DNA of 64,000 bases from Sphingomonas sp. LHG3406-1. Its GTDB lineage: Bacteria; Pseudomonadota; Alphaproteobacteria; Sphingomonadales; Sphingomonadaceae. Positions 52,035 to 63,875 of the stretch are shown here, one piece after another (the stretch's first letter is position 1; the number at the start of each line of letters is the position of its first letter). A model generated the notes under the pieces. That model made no database searches. It was not told the DNA's origin and saw only the letters and a program-made list of their open reading frames with translations. The position numbers and the translations under genes were made by a program. The DNA is taken from positions 2,450,001 to 2,514,000 of the forward strand of contig NZ_CP069128.1 in assembly GCF_029637485.1 (NCBI RefSeq), given 5' to 3'.

Positions 52035-53677
52035 CCCCGCTCGCCCGCCCCGGCAGCGCGCTCCCACACCTTCCGCCCCGCCATCCAGGTCTCCAGCACC
52101 TGCGTGCGCGCAAGGTCGTGCGGCGTTACGGCGGCGGGATCGCGGTCGACCAGGATGAAGTCCGCCCACTGCCCGACGTCCAGCCCGCCGAAGCGCGCTT
52201 CGGCAAAGCCCGCATGAGCCGCGTCACGGGTGAAACCGGCGAGCGCCTGCCCCAGCGTCAGTTTCTCCCACGGCCGCCACCCGCCCGGCGGCTGGTCGTC
52301 GAGGCCCTGGCGGCTGACCGCAGCGGCAAGCCCGTGAAAGGGGTTCGGATCCTCGACCGGGAAGTCCGATCCCAGCGCCAGCATCGTCCGGTGCCGCGCC
52401 AGCGTCTGCCACGCATAGGCGCCGCCCAGCCGCTGCGGCCCTAGCCGCGCCTCGGCCATGGTCCGGTCGCTGGTCTGGTGCACCGGCTGCATCGAGGCGA
52501 TGACCTTGCCGTCGGCGAAGCGGTTCAAGTCCGCCCCATCGACGATCTGCGCATGCTCCACCCGGCAGCGGCGGTCGCCCTGACTGCAGCCGATGGCGGC
52601 AAAGGCGCCCAGCACCATGTCGTTCGCCGCATCGCCGATGGCATGAACGGCGAGCTGGTGACCGCGCCCCGCTGCCGCGCGACCCTGCTTCACCAGTTCC
52701 TCGGGGCTGATCAGCGGCAGGCCACGCGTATGCGGCGCGTCGGCATAGGGTGCCTTCAGCCACGCCCCGCGCGATCCGAGCGCCCCGTCGGAGTAGAGCT
52801 TCACGCCCGTCAGCCGAAGCCGGTCCTCCCAGCGCCAGCCAGGCGACCGGTCGGCCTCGATCGCCTGCAGCGCGTCGCTGCCCGCGGCATAGCTCATGAT
52901 CCGGATCTTCAGCCCGCCGGTGCCATAAGCGAGGTTCATCGCGTCCCACTCAGGCCGGCTGGTGCCCATGTCGGCGACTGCTGTCAGCCCGCGCGAGAAC
53001 AGCGCCTGCTGCGCGCGTGCAAGCGCAGCATCGCGCATCTTGGCCGTGGGCGCGGGCACATGCCGATCGACCAGGGCCGTCGCCGCGTCCACGAACATGC
53101 CATCGATGATCTCGCCGCCGGGCGGAGCCTTGGTCGCCGCCGTCACGCCCGCCGCCGCCAGCGCCGCGCCGTTGCCGACCGAGGCATGGCCGTCGACCCG
53201 CTCAAGCCACACCGGCCGGTCCTTCACCGCCGCATCGAGGTCGGACGAGGTCGGAAATTTCCGGTCCGGCCACAGCTCCTGGTTCCACCCGCGCCCGGTG
53301 ATCCACGGCAGGTCGGGGTTCGCCGCCGCATATTCGCGCAGCCGCTGCTGCAGCTCGGCAAGGCTCTTGGTACCGGTGAGGTCGAGCTGCCCGAGCGCCA
53401 GCCCATAGCCCATCACATGGCCGTGCGCGTCGATCAGCCCCGGCATCAGCACCCGGCCGCCGCCGTTCAGCACCCGGGTCCCTGCCGGCAGCTTGAACTG
53501 CTCGCCCTTCAGCACGCGCTTCACTTTGCCGTCGTCGCCGACCAGCAGCCCCGTGAAGCGCTCGATCTGGCGGTCCGGCGTGGCGCGCACGCCCTTGACG
53601 TTGGTGACGAGGAGGTCGGCGAGCGCGGGCTCGGCGGCGAAGAGGAGGGCGACGGCGCCCAGCAGAAGCTTTTGCAT
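52031..53677 (-). CDS. Secreted amidohydrolase (YtcJ/amidohydrolase 3-like)
   Basis: 548 aa. Signal MQKLLLGAVALLFAAEPALA; amidohydrolase family 3 fold: VLMPGLIDAHGHVMGYG is the H-x-H metal motif, DPNPFHGLAAAV and ALGSDFPVEDPNP the Asp end of the site, and HAIGDAAND a further His. FILVDRDP near the end is the typical closing strand. Exported, so it probably hydrolyses an external amide or related bond; substrate unknown. ATG six codons upstream is possible. Convergent with dsbD, divergent from threonine dehydratase. Confidence 0.87.
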   Translation of the reverse strand: MQKLLLGAVALLFAAEPALADLLVTNVKGVRATPDRQIERFTGLLVGDDGKVKRVLKGEQFKLPAGTRVLNGGGRVLMPGLIDAHGHVMGYGLALGQLDLTGTKSLAELQQRLREYAAANPDLPWITGRGWNQELWPDRKFPTSSDLDAAVKDRPVWLERVDGHASVGNGAALAAAGVTAATKAPPGGEIIDGMFVDAATALVDRHVPAPTAKMRDAALARAQQALFSRGLTAVADMGTSRPEWDAMNLAYGTGGLKIRIMSYAAGSDALQAIEADRSPGWRWEDRLRLTGVKLYSDGALGSRGAWLKAPYADAPHTRGLPLISPEELVKQGRAAAGRGHQLAVHAIGDAANDMVLGAFAAIGCSQGDRRCRVEHAQIVDGADLNRFADGKVIASMQPVHQTSDRTMAEARLGPQRLGGAYAWQTLARHRTMLALGSDFPVEDPNPFHGLAAAVSRQGLDDQPPGGWRPWEKLTLGQALAGFTRDAAHAGFAEARFGGLDVGQWADFILVDRDPAAVTPHDLARTQVLETWMAGRKVWERAAGAGERG

Positions 53678-53733
53678 GTCCGCCATTGCTAGCATTGTCG
53701 CACGCTGAAGGAAGGGGTAGCGGTCGCGGCCGC

Positions 53734-54969
53734 ATGACAGCTCCCGATCTCGCCGACATCCACGCCGCCGCCGACCGAATCGCCGGCGCGGTGCTGCGCA
53801 CGCCCTTCCTCCACAGCCGCACCCTGTCCGAGATCATCGGCACCGAGGTCTGGCTGAAGTTCGAGAACCTCCAGTTCACCGCCGCCTACAAGGAGCGCGG
53901 CGCCCTCAACAAATTGCTCCAGCTGAACGCGGACGAGCGGGCCCGGGGAGTCATCGCGGCCAGCGCCGGCAACCATGCTCAGGCGGTCGCCTATCATGGC
54001 CGCCGGCTCGGCATCCCGGTCACCATCGTCATGCCCCTGAGCACCCCGCTGGTAAAGGTCGGCCAGACCGAGGAGCATGGCGCCCGCGTCATCCTGCACG
54101 GCGAGCGCTTCGACGACGCCTATGCCCATGCCCGCGAACTGGAAGCCGCAGAGGGCCTGGTCTTCGTCCATCCGTTCGACGATCCGGACATTGTCGCCGG
54201 CACCGGCACCATCGCGATCGAAATGCTCGACGAGGTGCCCGACCTCGACATGCTGGTCGTTCCGATCGGCGGCGGCGGCCTCATCAGCGGCATGGCCATC
54301 GCCGGCCGCGCCCTCCGTCCGGACATCGAAGTCATCGGCGTCGAGGCCGAACTCTATCCCTCGATGAAGAATGTCGTCGAAGGCGGGCACGGCGCAATCG
54401 GCGGTGACACGCTGGCTGAAGGCATTGCAGTCAAGGTGCCCGGCCAGCTCACCCGCGGCATCATCCGCGACCATGTCGACCGCATCGACCTTGTCGCCGA
54501 GAAGGACCTCGAACATGCCGTCGCGCTGCTCGTCGGCATCGAAAAGACGGTGGTCGAAGGCGCCGGCGCCGCCGGCCTCGCCCTGCTGCTCGCCCAGCCC
54601 GAGCGCTTCCGCGGCAAGAAGGTCGCGACCGTCCTGTGCGGCGGCAACATCGACACCCACCTCCTCGCCAACGTGCTGATCCGCGAGCTCGTCCGCTGCG
54701 GCCGCATCGCCCGCCTCCGCATCGGCGCTCAGGACCGGCCCGGCGCGCTCGCCGCCATCACCGCCTGCTTCCACGCCGCGGGGGTCAACATCCTCGAAAC
54801 CAACCACCAGCGGATCTTCTCGAAGCTGCCGGCCAAGGACACGGTCATCGAGGTCGAGTGCGAAGCCCGCGACGCCCGGGCCATCGATCTCCTCGTCGAG
54901 CAGCTCGAGGCCAAGGGCTTCGCCGTCGAGAGCCCGCGACCCGACGAAGTGCCCCGTCGCCGCGGCTAG
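53734..54969 (+). CDS. ilvA: Threonine ammonia-lyase with ACT domain
   Basis: 411 aa. PLP enzyme converting threonine to 2-oxobutanoate and ammonia. FENLQFTAAYKERGALNKL includes the PLP Lys, ASAGNHAQAVAYHG the substrate loop, and VPIGGGGLISGMA the phosphate-binding glycine loop. A single ACT domain (about 325-400: IARLRIGAQDRPGALAAITACFHAAGVNILET) is the TdcB/short-IlvA type. Start at MTAPDLADIHAAADRI; upstream in-frame residues are shadow. Confidence 0.93.
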   Translation: MTAPDLADIHAAADRIAGAVLRTPFLHSRTLSEIIGTEVWLKFENLQFTAAYKERGALNKLLQLNADERARGVIAASAGNHAQAVAYHGRRLGIPVTIVMPLSTPLVKVGQTEEHGARVILHGERFDDAYAHARELEAAEGLVFVHPFDDPDIVAGTGTIAIEMLDEVPDLDMLVVPIGGGGLISGMAIAGRALRPDIEVIGVEAELYPSMKNVVEGGHGAIGGDTLAEGIAVKVPGQLTRGIIRDHVDRIDLVAEKDLEHAVALLVGIEKTVVEGAGAAGLALLLAQPERFRGKKVATVLCGGNIDTHLLANVLIRELVRCGRIARLRIGAQDRPGALAAITACFHAAGVNILETNHQRIFSKLPAKDTVIEVECEARDARAIDLLVEQLEAKGFAVESPRPDEVPRRRG

Positions 54970-55532
54970 GGTTCGCCCTCGCGCTCGCAGGCCGCGATCT
55001 GCAGCAGCATGGCGCCGGTCGCCATGAAACTCAGCGCCAGGATCCATGAAAAGGTCGCCACCAGCTCGCTGGTCGTCCCGAACAGGGCGACGATGATGCT
55101 CGCCAGCGTCAGCCCGGAAATCAGGATGGCGGCCAGCGCCAGGTCCGTCGCGGCGGCGATCCCCGTCCAGCGGCGCACGCCCGACCTGCCGCCCTCGATC
55201 GTCGCCAGGGTCAGCGCCGCCACGCGCAGCAGCAGCCAGAAGATGATGACGGTGATGTTGGGCAGGAATCGGGTTTCGTCACGGGCGATGAACAGGCCGC
55301 CGGCGATCAGCGTTGCCACGCCCGCCAGTGTCGACGGCACCCGCGCCCGCTGCCGGCCGGCCGCCGCAACCACCTCCAGCGCACCCGCCAGCAGCAGCAG
55401 TTCGCCGACCACCAGGGCACCGCTCGACGCCGCCACTTCGGGCAGCAGCAGGGCTGCGGCGGCGACCAGCAGGATCAGCCACCCGCAAACTGCCGTCATG
55501 CGCGCCCGTCGCTGGTCGGGAGTGGATGTCAT
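54966..55532 (-). CDS. HdeD-like (DUF308) membrane protein
   Basis: 188 aa, six hydrophobic helices in the HdeD/DUF308 pattern: VCGWLILLVAAAALLLPEV, ALVVGELLLLAGALEVVAA, LAGVATLIAGGLFIARDE, ITVIIFWLLLRVAALTL, and two more. HdeD relatives protect against acid or envelope stress. An EcfG-like promoter (GGAAC-N16-TGTT, 55568 to 55544 on the minus strand) lies just before the start. Its 3' end overlaps ilvA by 4 nt. Confidence 0.75.
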   Translation of the reverse strand: MTSTPDQRRARMTAVCGWLILLVAAAALLLPEVAASSGALVVGELLLLAGALEVVAAAGRQRARVPSTLAGVATLIAGGLFIARDETRFLPNITVIIFWLLLRVAALTLATIEGGRSGVRRWTGIAAATDLALAAILISGLTLASIIVALFGTTSELVATFSWILALSFMATGAMLLQIAACEREGEP

Positions 55533-55578
55533 TGCAGCCTTGTAACAAGAAGCGGGCGGGGCGGTTCCGTGGCGAAGG

Positions 55579-57198
55579 TCATGCCGCTCCTTGCCTCACG
55601 AGCCTTGCAACGGTCTTCACGCTTTTGCCGCTCTCCCCCTCCGCTTCATCGTGACGCGATCGGTCGAGGGCGATGTCAAACCGTACCTCCAGACCGTCCC
55701 GGTTCCAGTCCATGGTCAGCGTCCCGCCGAGCTGGCGCTCCACGCTGCTGCGGATCAGGCGGCTGCCGAAGCCACTCCGGCTCCGCTCTTCCACCGGCGG
55801 TCCGCCCCGTTCGACCCAGGCGAACCGCAGCCGTGGAGAATTGCCGCGCGCGGCATGAATGTCCCAGCGGACGTCCAGCCGCCCGGCCGGGGACGACAGC
55901 GATCCATATTTCACCGCGTTGGTCGCAAGCTCGTGCGCGATCAGGCCGATGCTCTGCGCCGCCGCCGGTTTCAGGAGCAGCGACGGGCCGTGAAGGTGGA
56001 TGCGATCAGGCTCGCCCTCGCCATAGGGAGCCAGTTCCTCGTTCAGCAGGCTCAGCAGGTCCGCGCCTTCCCACCGCGATGCCGCCAGCATGCTGTGCGC
56101 CCGGCCGAGCGCGAGGATGCGGCCCTCGACCGCCGCCTTGAACTCGTCGAGCGAACCCGCCCGGGTCAACGCCACCACCGACTGGACCACCGCCAGCAGG
56201 TTCTTGGCGCGATGATCGAGTTCACGGGTGAGCAGGGCTTCCCTTTCCTCTGCCTCGCGCGCCTCGGTGATGTCGGTGGAAACGCCGACCACGCCGATCA
56301 CCTTGCCCGAACGGTCCTTGAGGGGGCTCTTGAGGGAGCGATAGTGGCGGGTGACCCCGTCGGCGCCGGTGAACACCTCCTCGATGTCTTGGGTCCTGCC
56401 GGCGGCGAGCACCTGCTGGTCGACGGCCTGCAGCGCTTCCGCCTCCGCCGGATTGGAGTTCCACTCGCTGTCCGTCTTGCCGAGGATGTCGGCCATGCGC
56501 ATCCCGGTCAGCTGTTCGAGCGCCCGATTGCCGTACAGCATGCGCCCATCCAGGTCCTTGGCGTAGATCAGGCTGTCGGTCGACCTTCCGATCATCTCCA
56601 GCAGGGAAGCCGTCTGCCGGAGCTGCTCCTCCGCCGCCCGCTGGTCGTGCACGTCCTCGATCTGCCCGATCCAGCGAACGACGGTGCCGCTTGCTCCGCG
56701 CTGAGGCACGGCCCTGCCGCGCGCCCGGCGATAGCGGCCGTCGCGGAAGCGCAGCCGGAACTCGACGTCCTGGTTGGTCCCGGTCGCCATCGAATGCGAC
56801 CAGGACGCGCCCACCTTTTCTCGGTCGTCGGGGTGGATGGCCTCGCTCCACTCCGCCGTGGTGGCCGGAAGATCGAGCCCGGTCCATTCGGTCCAGCGCT
56901 TGCCGACGTGGAGCGTGCGTCCATCGCCGTCGGTGACAAACGTCATCTGCAGCGGCAGGTCGACCAGCTCCCGGTAATTCTCCTCCACCCGCAGCAGGGC
57001 CGCTTCGCTTTGCTGCGCCCGGCGCAGCAACACGAATCCCAGGTAGCCGATGGCGGGCAGGGCAATGAGGCGCCACGGCCCTTGCACGAGGATCCCGCCC
57101 AGGCAGACGATGACGGCGGCACCGACGACCATCGCTTGCCGCCATGACGTCATCGCAGGCCTGCCGGAGGGTCGCCTTGCCCCCACATCATCGATCAT
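55579..57198 (-). CDS. HWE-family PAS sensor histidine kinase
   Basis: 539 aa. Two membrane helices (AMVVGAAVIVCLGGILVQ, RLIALPAIGYLGFVLLRR), two PAS domains (about 70-190 and 200-320), and an HWE kinase domain: EREALLTRELDHRAKNLLAVVQSVV contains the phosphorylated His (about residue 335); SIGLIAHELATNAVKYGSL is the N-box, WVERGGPP the WxE motif of this class, and GFGSRLI the G-box. HWE/HisKA_2 kinases often feed the EcfG stress response or light/redox signalling. Start at 57198 (MIDDVGARR); 57153 possible. Divergent from katG across 237 nt. Confidence 0.87.
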   Translation of the reverse strand: MIDDVGARRPSGRPAMTSWRQAMVVGAAVIVCLGGILVQGPWRLIALPAIGYLGFVLLRRAQQSEAALLRVEENYRELVDLPLQMTFVTDGDGRTLHVGKRWTEWTGLDLPATTAEWSEAIHPDDREKVGASWSHSMATGTNQDVEFRLRFRDGRYRRARGRAVPQRGASGTVVRWIGQIEDVHDQRAAEEQLRQTASLLEMIGRSTDSLIYAKDLDGRMLYGNRALEQLTGMRMADILGKTDSEWNSNPAEAEALQAVDQQVLAAGRTQDIEEVFTGADGVTRHYRSLKSPLKDRSGKVIGVVGVSTDITEAREAEEREALLTRELDHRAKNLLAVVQSVVALTRAGSLDEFKAAVEGRILALGRAHSMLAASRWEGADLLSLLNEELAPYGEGEPDRIHLHGPSLLLKPAAAQSIGLIAHELATNAVKYGSLSSPAGRLDVRWDIHAARGNSPRLRFAWVERGGPPVEERSRSGFGSRLIRSSVERQLGGTLTMDWNRDGLEVRFDIALDRSRHDEAEGESGKSVKTVARLVRQGAA

Positions 57199-57396
57199 TT
57201 TTCGGACCCCCAGCTTTCTGCAGCGCCCGAGTCGGAATCCGCAGAAACGAAAAGTTCTCATGCAATCCCAATGGGATCAACGTCTGGGACCCGACATTGA
57301 TTCGATCTGCTGTTTCGGAGCGTCAGCCCATCGATCGGATTTTTCGGTCAGAACGCCGAAGATTGTTTGTTTGGGTCGATGATGCGCGCAAGCTAG

Positions 57397-59676
<2,280 letters not shown>

Positions 59677-59684
59677 TCTCTGTG

Positions 59685-59730
59685 CCTCCCCTGCGAGGGG
59701 GAGGTGCCTCGATCAGGCGGAGGGGGCTTG
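59685..59730. repeat. Dispersed inverted repeat after katG (family B type)
   Basis: CCTCCCC (59685-59691), TGCGA, GGGGGAGG (59697-59704), then GCGGAGGGGGC. Same build as the element at 35702 with different flanks. It may help terminate the katG transcript, but there is no T-run. Confidence 0.5.
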
Positions 59731-59798
59731 GCTTACGGTAGCCGGGCCCCCTTCGGTGTTCTTGCGCATGGCGGTTTCCCCTACAGGGGCGATGCCCG

Positions 59799-60704
59799 TC
59801 ACCGCAGCCGCCGCAACTCCTCCGCCAGCAAGCGGAACTCCGCCTCCCGCGGGCTCCCCTGCCGCCAGATCAGCGCGATCTGCCGCAATGCCTGCTCCGA
59901 CACCAGGGGGCGGACCTCGACCTGGGTCCCGTCGAGCAATCCCGCCTCGACCGCCATCTCCGGCACCAGCGTCACGCCCAGCCGATTGTCGACCATCTGC
60001 ACCAATGTGTGCAGGCTCGTCCCCAGCATCATCGCCGAGGCGCGCAGCTCCGGGCGGTTGCACGCCGCCAGCGCATGGTCCTTCAGGCAATGCCCGTCCT
60101 CGAGCAGCAGCATGCGGCTGACGTTGATCTGCTCCGGCCGCACGTCCGGGTCGGTCATCTCCCCCGGCGCCGAGGCGACCAGCAGCCGGTCCTCGAACAA
60201 TGTCTCGGCGGCGATGTCGCCGCATTCGAACGGCATCGCCAGCAGCACGCAATCGACCAGCCCGCGCTGCAGGCTGTCGCAGGCCGCCCCGCTTGGCTCC
60301 TCGCGCAGGAACAGCTTGAGGCTCGGATGATCCGCCCTCAGCTTGGGCAGCAGGGGCGGAAGCAGGAACGGCGCGATGGTCGGGATCACCCCCATCCGCA
60401 GCTCGCCCGTCAGCGGTTCGCGCTCGGCCTGCGCCATGTCGGCCAGCTCCTCCGCCGCCCGCAGCACCAGCCTTGCCTTGGCGACGATCCTGATGCCCAG
60501 CGGCGTGAAGCGGGTCACCCGCCGCGACCGCTCGACCAGCATGGACCCGAGCAGCGCCTCCAGCTCCCGCAAGCTGGCCGACAGGGTCGACTGCGTGATG
60601 AAGCAGCTCTCCGCCGCCCGGCCGAAATGGCCATGGTCGTGAAGCGCCACCAGATACTGGAGCTGCCGCAGGGTAGGGAGGAAGGTCGTCATCGTTTCCT
60701 TCAA
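59799..60704 (-). CDS. oxyR: Hydrogen peroxide sensor OxyR
   Basis: 301-aa LysR-type activator. N-terminal HTH LRQLQYLVALHDHGHFGRAAESCFITQSTLSASLRELEALLG. The redox motif is LLLEDGHCLKDHALAAC, with C199- and C208-type cysteines nine apart, which form the disulfide that switches OxyR on. Downstream of and convergent with katG, its usual target. First ATG at 60704 or the ATG four codons later. Confidence 0.93.
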   Translation of the reverse strand: MKETMTTFLPTLRQLQYLVALHDHGHFGRAAESCFITQSTLSASLRELEALLGSMLVERSRRVTRFTPLGIRIVAKARLVLRAAEELADMAQAEREPLTGELRMGVIPTIAPFLLPPLLPKLRADHPSLKLFLREEPSGAACDSLQRGLVDCVLLAMPFECGDIAAETLFEDRLLVASAPGEMTDPDVRPEQINVSRMLLLEDGHCLKDHALAACNRPELRASAMMLGTSLHTLVQMVDNRLGVTLVPEMAVEAGLLDGTQVEVRPLVSEQALRQIALIWRQGSPREAEFRLLAEELRRLR

Positions 60705-61346
60705 TCAGTGCGACCGCTCTTAGTTGTTGGAACGAACAATGCATAGCTGGCATTACGCTTGGCAACGGACTTGCCCGACCCCCTGCGTGGCAAGCCGGGC
60801 CGCCGCCGCCGACCATATTCACGGTCTCCCCCTTGGACCACTGGACGCGGCGGCGGCCACCCTCCTTGATAGCTCCCGTATTGCGCCCACAACACACCTG
60901 GACGACGACAGGGATGGCGGGATGCGCACAGCGACGGTGGTGACGGGACGGCGGTCATGACCATTGCTCGCGACCCGACGGCCTGACCGGCCAGCTGACC
61001 GGTCAGTCGCCGGTCCGGCTGGAGGCGCTTGGGCCGCGCGAGTTCCGGACGGTCGGCATCGATGCCCGCCCCGCTTTCGAGAACCGAAAATGGGCTCTCA
61101 ATCAGCCTTGATCGCCAGCCCTGATCGTCATTCCTGGGGGGCGCAAGCTGTCCATCATGGCCGGACGATGGCCATGGTGAATAGTTTGCGATACGAACCA
61201 TGAAGGTTCATTCCTGGCGTGAGCGCGACCTTGCTGCCCCTTGTCGGCCACTTCCTTCCCGGCTGCCTGTTCGCAGGACGCGGCGCTCCGTTGCGAAGTG
61301 GACAAAGTGAAATTGAAGGCAGATTTTCTCTTTTCGGCGGGGCCGG
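60705..61346. other. Long gap without a supported gene
   Basis: About 640 nt between oxyR and the TetR gene. It has an inverted repeat CTGACCGG (60983-60990) / CCGGTCAG (60999-61006), a small stem GAACC/GGTTC near 61197-61211, and the decamer TCATTCCTGG twice (about 61128 and 61210). Frames in it show no protein-like pattern. It could be a degraded gene or repeat remnants. Confidence 0.5.
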
Positions 61347-61940
61347 TCAGTCCCGCAGCGGACTTCCCGCCAGGCCCTCGATCTGTGCCGCGGCCACTTG
61401 CCGGACCGCTTCCCGGTCGAGCCCGCATGCGCGGGAGATCTCCTCGCCCGCCAGGCTGTCGCCGATCGCCAGCAGGGTCAGGCTCAAGGTCATGCGGTCG
61501 ACCGGTCGCGGATCGCCGAGCGCGCGCATGGTCCGGATGATTCGCTCGATGGTGGCGATCACGGGCTCCAGGGCTTCCCGCTGCCGGGTGAGGGCGATCC
61601 AGCCGATCAGCTCCCCGGCGCCCTCGCGGCGAAAGGCCTCGAACATGGCATCGACGACGTCCCGCTCCGTGCCGGTGCCTGCCCGGCGCTGCTCGATCGC
61701 GCCTTCGATGGACGCGGAGACGGTCTGCGCGATGTCCTCTGCCAGCGCCCGCTGCAGCCCGGCGGCCGATCCGAAATGATGGAGGAGGTTGGCATGGGTC
61801 CGACCGACGCGCGCGGCCACCGCCTGCAGCGTCACCGCCGCGGCGCCCTCGCTCTTCAGCAGGTCGCGCGCCGCAGCCATGGCAGCCGCGCGGCTCTCCT
61901 CAGGGGAAACTCTTTTCCGCACCAATGGTTTTATTGACAT
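61347..61940 (-). CDS. TetR/AcrR family regulator
   Basis: 197 aa. N-terminal HTH: ESRAAAMAAARDLLKSEGAAAVTLQAVAARVGRTHANLLHHFGSAAGLQRALAED. The variable C-terminal ligand domain follows. ATG at 61940 begins MSIKPLVRKRV; a TTG four codons earlier is possible. Divergent from the metal-dependent hydrolase gene with about 50 nt between starts, containing ACATTCTTGTTAGCAATCAT, a likely operator; hence a likely local repressor of that gene. Confidence 0.88.
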   Translation of the reverse strand: MSIKPLVRKRVSPEESRAAAMAAARDLLKSEGAAAVTLQAVAARVGRTHANLLHHFGSAAGLQRALAEDIAQTVSASIEGAIEQRRAGTGTERDVVDAMFEAFRREGAGELIGWIALTRQREALEPVIATIERIIRTMRALGDPRPVDRMTLSLTLLAIGDSLAGEEISRACGLDREAVRQVAAAQIEGLAGSPLRD

Positions 61941-61991
61941 TCTTGTTAGCAATCATCAGATAGAGCGTCCGTCGATGAGTGGAGGACCAGC

Positions 61992-62879
61992 ATGAGCGTG
62001 GCAAGTCTGGAGCGAGCATCGGTGACTCCGGAAGATCTCACGATCACGCCGCGCGACCGCCGTTTCGGCCGCGACGAGCAGACGCCGCGCTGGTGGCTCA
62101 ACAACTCTCCCTATGAAACCGCGCTCTACAATGCGCTGTCGGCCACCTTCCCCAAGGGCGAGGCCTATTTCATCGAGAGCATCCGTGCGTTCCGCGATGC
62201 TGCGGACGAGAAATTGACGGGCGAGATCCGCGCCTTCACCACGCAGGAAGTGATCCACAGCCGCGAGCATCTCGCCTTCAACCGCCGCGCGGTCGAAGCG
62301 GGCTACGACCTCGCGCCGCTCGAGAAGACGGTCGACGAGAGCCTCGCCCTGCTGAAGGGGCGGCCGCCCATTCTCGACCTCGCCGCGACCATGGCGCTGG
62401 AGCATTTCACCGCGATCATCGCGCACGAGATGCTCGCCAATCCGCGCCATCTCGTCAACGCCGATCCCGCGACTGCCGACCTGTGGCGCTGGCATGCGGT
62501 CGAGGAGATCGAGCACAAGGGCGTCGCCTATGACACCTGGCTCGCGGCGACCAGGGACTGGACCCGCTTCAAGCGCTGGAAGGTGAAGAGCATCCTGATG
62601 CTGCTCGTCACCCGCAATTTCGTCCAGCACCGCACCCAAGGCGTGCTCGAACTGCTCCGCCAGGACGGCATCACGGGCCTTCGCGCCTGGGCCGGCGCCC
62701 TGTGGGTGATGTGGGGCCGGCCCGGCATCTTCCGCAAGGTCGGCGCCGCCTGGCTGAGCTACTTCCTGCCCCGCTTTCACCCGTGGAACGAGGATGACCG
62801 CGCCCTCATCCGCGGCTGGGACGCGACCTACGACTATCGCCAGGAGCCGCCTGCGCGGCGGGTGCGCAAGGCGGCCTGA
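61992..62879 (+). CDS. Metal-dependent hydrolase (ferritin-like, PF10118-type)
   Basis: 295 aa. The putative metal site is built from Glu/His pairs: FTTQEVIHSREHLAFNR, ALEHFTAIIAHEMLA and WRWHAVEEIEHKGVAYDTW, as in a di-iron helical bundle. Annotated family members are predicted metal-dependent hydrolases of unknown substrate. C-terminal part is hydrophobic (ILMLLVTRNFV, AWAGALWVMWG), possibly membrane-associated. Divergent from the TetR regulator. Confidence 0.85.
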   Translation: MSVASLERASVTPEDLTITPRDRRFGRDEQTPRWWLNNSPYETALYNALSATFPKGEAYFIESIRAFRDAADEKLTGEIRAFTTQEVIHSREHLAFNRRAVEAGYDLAPLEKTVDESLALLKGRPPILDLAATMALEHFTAIIAHEMLANPRHLVNADPATADLWRWHAVEEIEHKGVAYDTWLAATRDWTRFKRWKVKSILMLLVTRNFVQHRTQGVLELLRQDGITGLRAWAGALWVMWGRPGIFRKVGAAWLSYFLPRFHPWNEDDRALIRGWDATYDYRQEPPARRVRKAA

Positions 62880-62885
62880 GGAGGC

Positions 62886-63422
62886 TCAGGCCGCCAGCGC
62901 TTCCTCCGCGCAGCCGAGGTCGAGCGTGAACAGCTTGCACAGCTGCGCGCCGCCCCGGGCGCAGCTGTAGCGCGGCGCGGTCCGTCCGGTCGCCTTGAAG
63001 CCGAGCTTCTCCAGCACCCGCCCGCTCGCCGGATTGTCGATGAAGTGCCCGGCCTCGACCCGGCATAGCCCGATGGTGCGGGCGATCTCGATCAGCTGGC
63101 GACCGGCCTCTTCGGCATAGCCGTTGCCCCAGTGGGCACGGGCGATCCAGTAGCCGATCTCGACCCCACCCGACGGGGTCCGGCTGAAGCCCGCGCCGCC
63201 GACCAGCTCCGGCGCCCCGTCGGTGCGGCGGAAGAGCAGGAAGGTCGGCAGCACCGGATCCTGCGGCTTGTCGAGGAAGGTCTTCGCCTCGTTGACCCCA
63301 TAGGGCCAGGGCGCGGTGGCGAGATTGCGCACGATCGCCTCGTCGGCAATGGCGCGGGCAAGCGCCGGCGCATCCTCGGCCCAGCCGGGTCTCAGCAGCA
63401 GTCTCTCGGTACGAGCAAACAT
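62886..63422 (-). CDS. GNAT acetyltransferase (RimJ/RimL-like)
   Basis: 178 aa. TERLLLRPGWAEDAPALARAI is the usual RimJ/L opening. GVEIGYWIARAHWGNGYAEEAGRQLIE carries the acetyl-CoA loop (x-G-x-G-Y/A), and NPASGRVLEKLGFKATGRT the closing motif. Acetylates an N-terminal amine of a protein or small substrate. Lies downstream of rpmA past a strong terminator, an order seen in many alphaproteobacteria. Confidence 0.9.
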   Translation of the reverse strand: MFARTERLLLRPGWAEDAPALARAIADEAIVRNLATAPWPYGVNEAKTFLDKPQDPVLPTFLLFRRTDGAPELVGGAGFSRTPSGGVEIGYWIARAHWGNGYAEEAGRQLIEIARTIGLCRVEAGHFIDNPASGRVLEKLGFKATGRTAPRYSCARGGAQLCKLFTLDLGCAEEALAA

Positions 63423-63480
63423 CTTGGACCTCTCTTCCCCGCGGCCCCGCTACCGGGACCAAGTGACAGTTTCGGGAGAA

Positions 63481-63519
63481 GAAAAAGAAAGGGAGAAGAG
63501 GGGGCTTCCCTCTTCTCCC
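63481..63519 (-). terminator. Rho-independent terminator after rpmA
   Basis: On the minus strand: GGGAGAAGAGGG, a 5-nt loop, CCCTCTTCTCCC, then TTTCTTTTTC. A perfect 12-bp stem. A second G+C-rich stem GGGCTGCCCC/GGGGCGGCCC lies nearer the rpmA stop at 63549-63573. Confidence 0.93.
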
Positions 63520-63588
63520 TTCCAGGTCCTCGGATGAGATCCTGTACCGGGCTGCCCCCTCCTGGGGCGGCCCGTCAGCTACCAACCC

Positions 63589-63870
63589 CTATTCGGCTGC
63601 TTCCGCCATCGCCGGCATAATTGCCTCTACGTGGACGTACTTGCGGCCTTGACGACCGTCGCGGAACGCGACTTTCCCGTCGGTAAGGGCGAACAGTGTG
63701 TGGTCCTTTCCAAGCCCGACGTTCGACCCCGGATAGACGCGGGTGCCGCGCTGGCGCACGATGATGTTGCCGGCGACGACAGCTTCGCCACCGAACTTCT
63801 TCACGCCAAGGCGCTTGCTCTCGGAATCGCGGCCGTTACGCGACGAGCCGCCTGCTTTCTTATGTGCCAT
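63589..63870 (-). CDS. rpmA: 50S ribosomal protein bL27
   Basis: 93 aa. [28 protein letters not shown] is the conserved N-terminus that reaches the peptidyl-transferase centre; [29 protein letters not shown] continues the family core. Preceded by rplU, the standard order. Confidence 0.98.
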   Translation of the reverse strand: MAHKKAGGSSRNGRDSESKRLGVKKFGGEAVVAGNIIVRQRGTRVYPGSNVGLGKDHTLFALTDGKVAFRDGRQGRKYVHVEAIMPAMAEAAE

Positions 63871-63875
63871 GGTTC

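Noticed and set aside
61102..61428. Minus-strand ORF overlapping the gap before the TetR gene
   Set aside because: It runs over the TetR 3' end, is low-complexity, and lacks a recognisable pattern.
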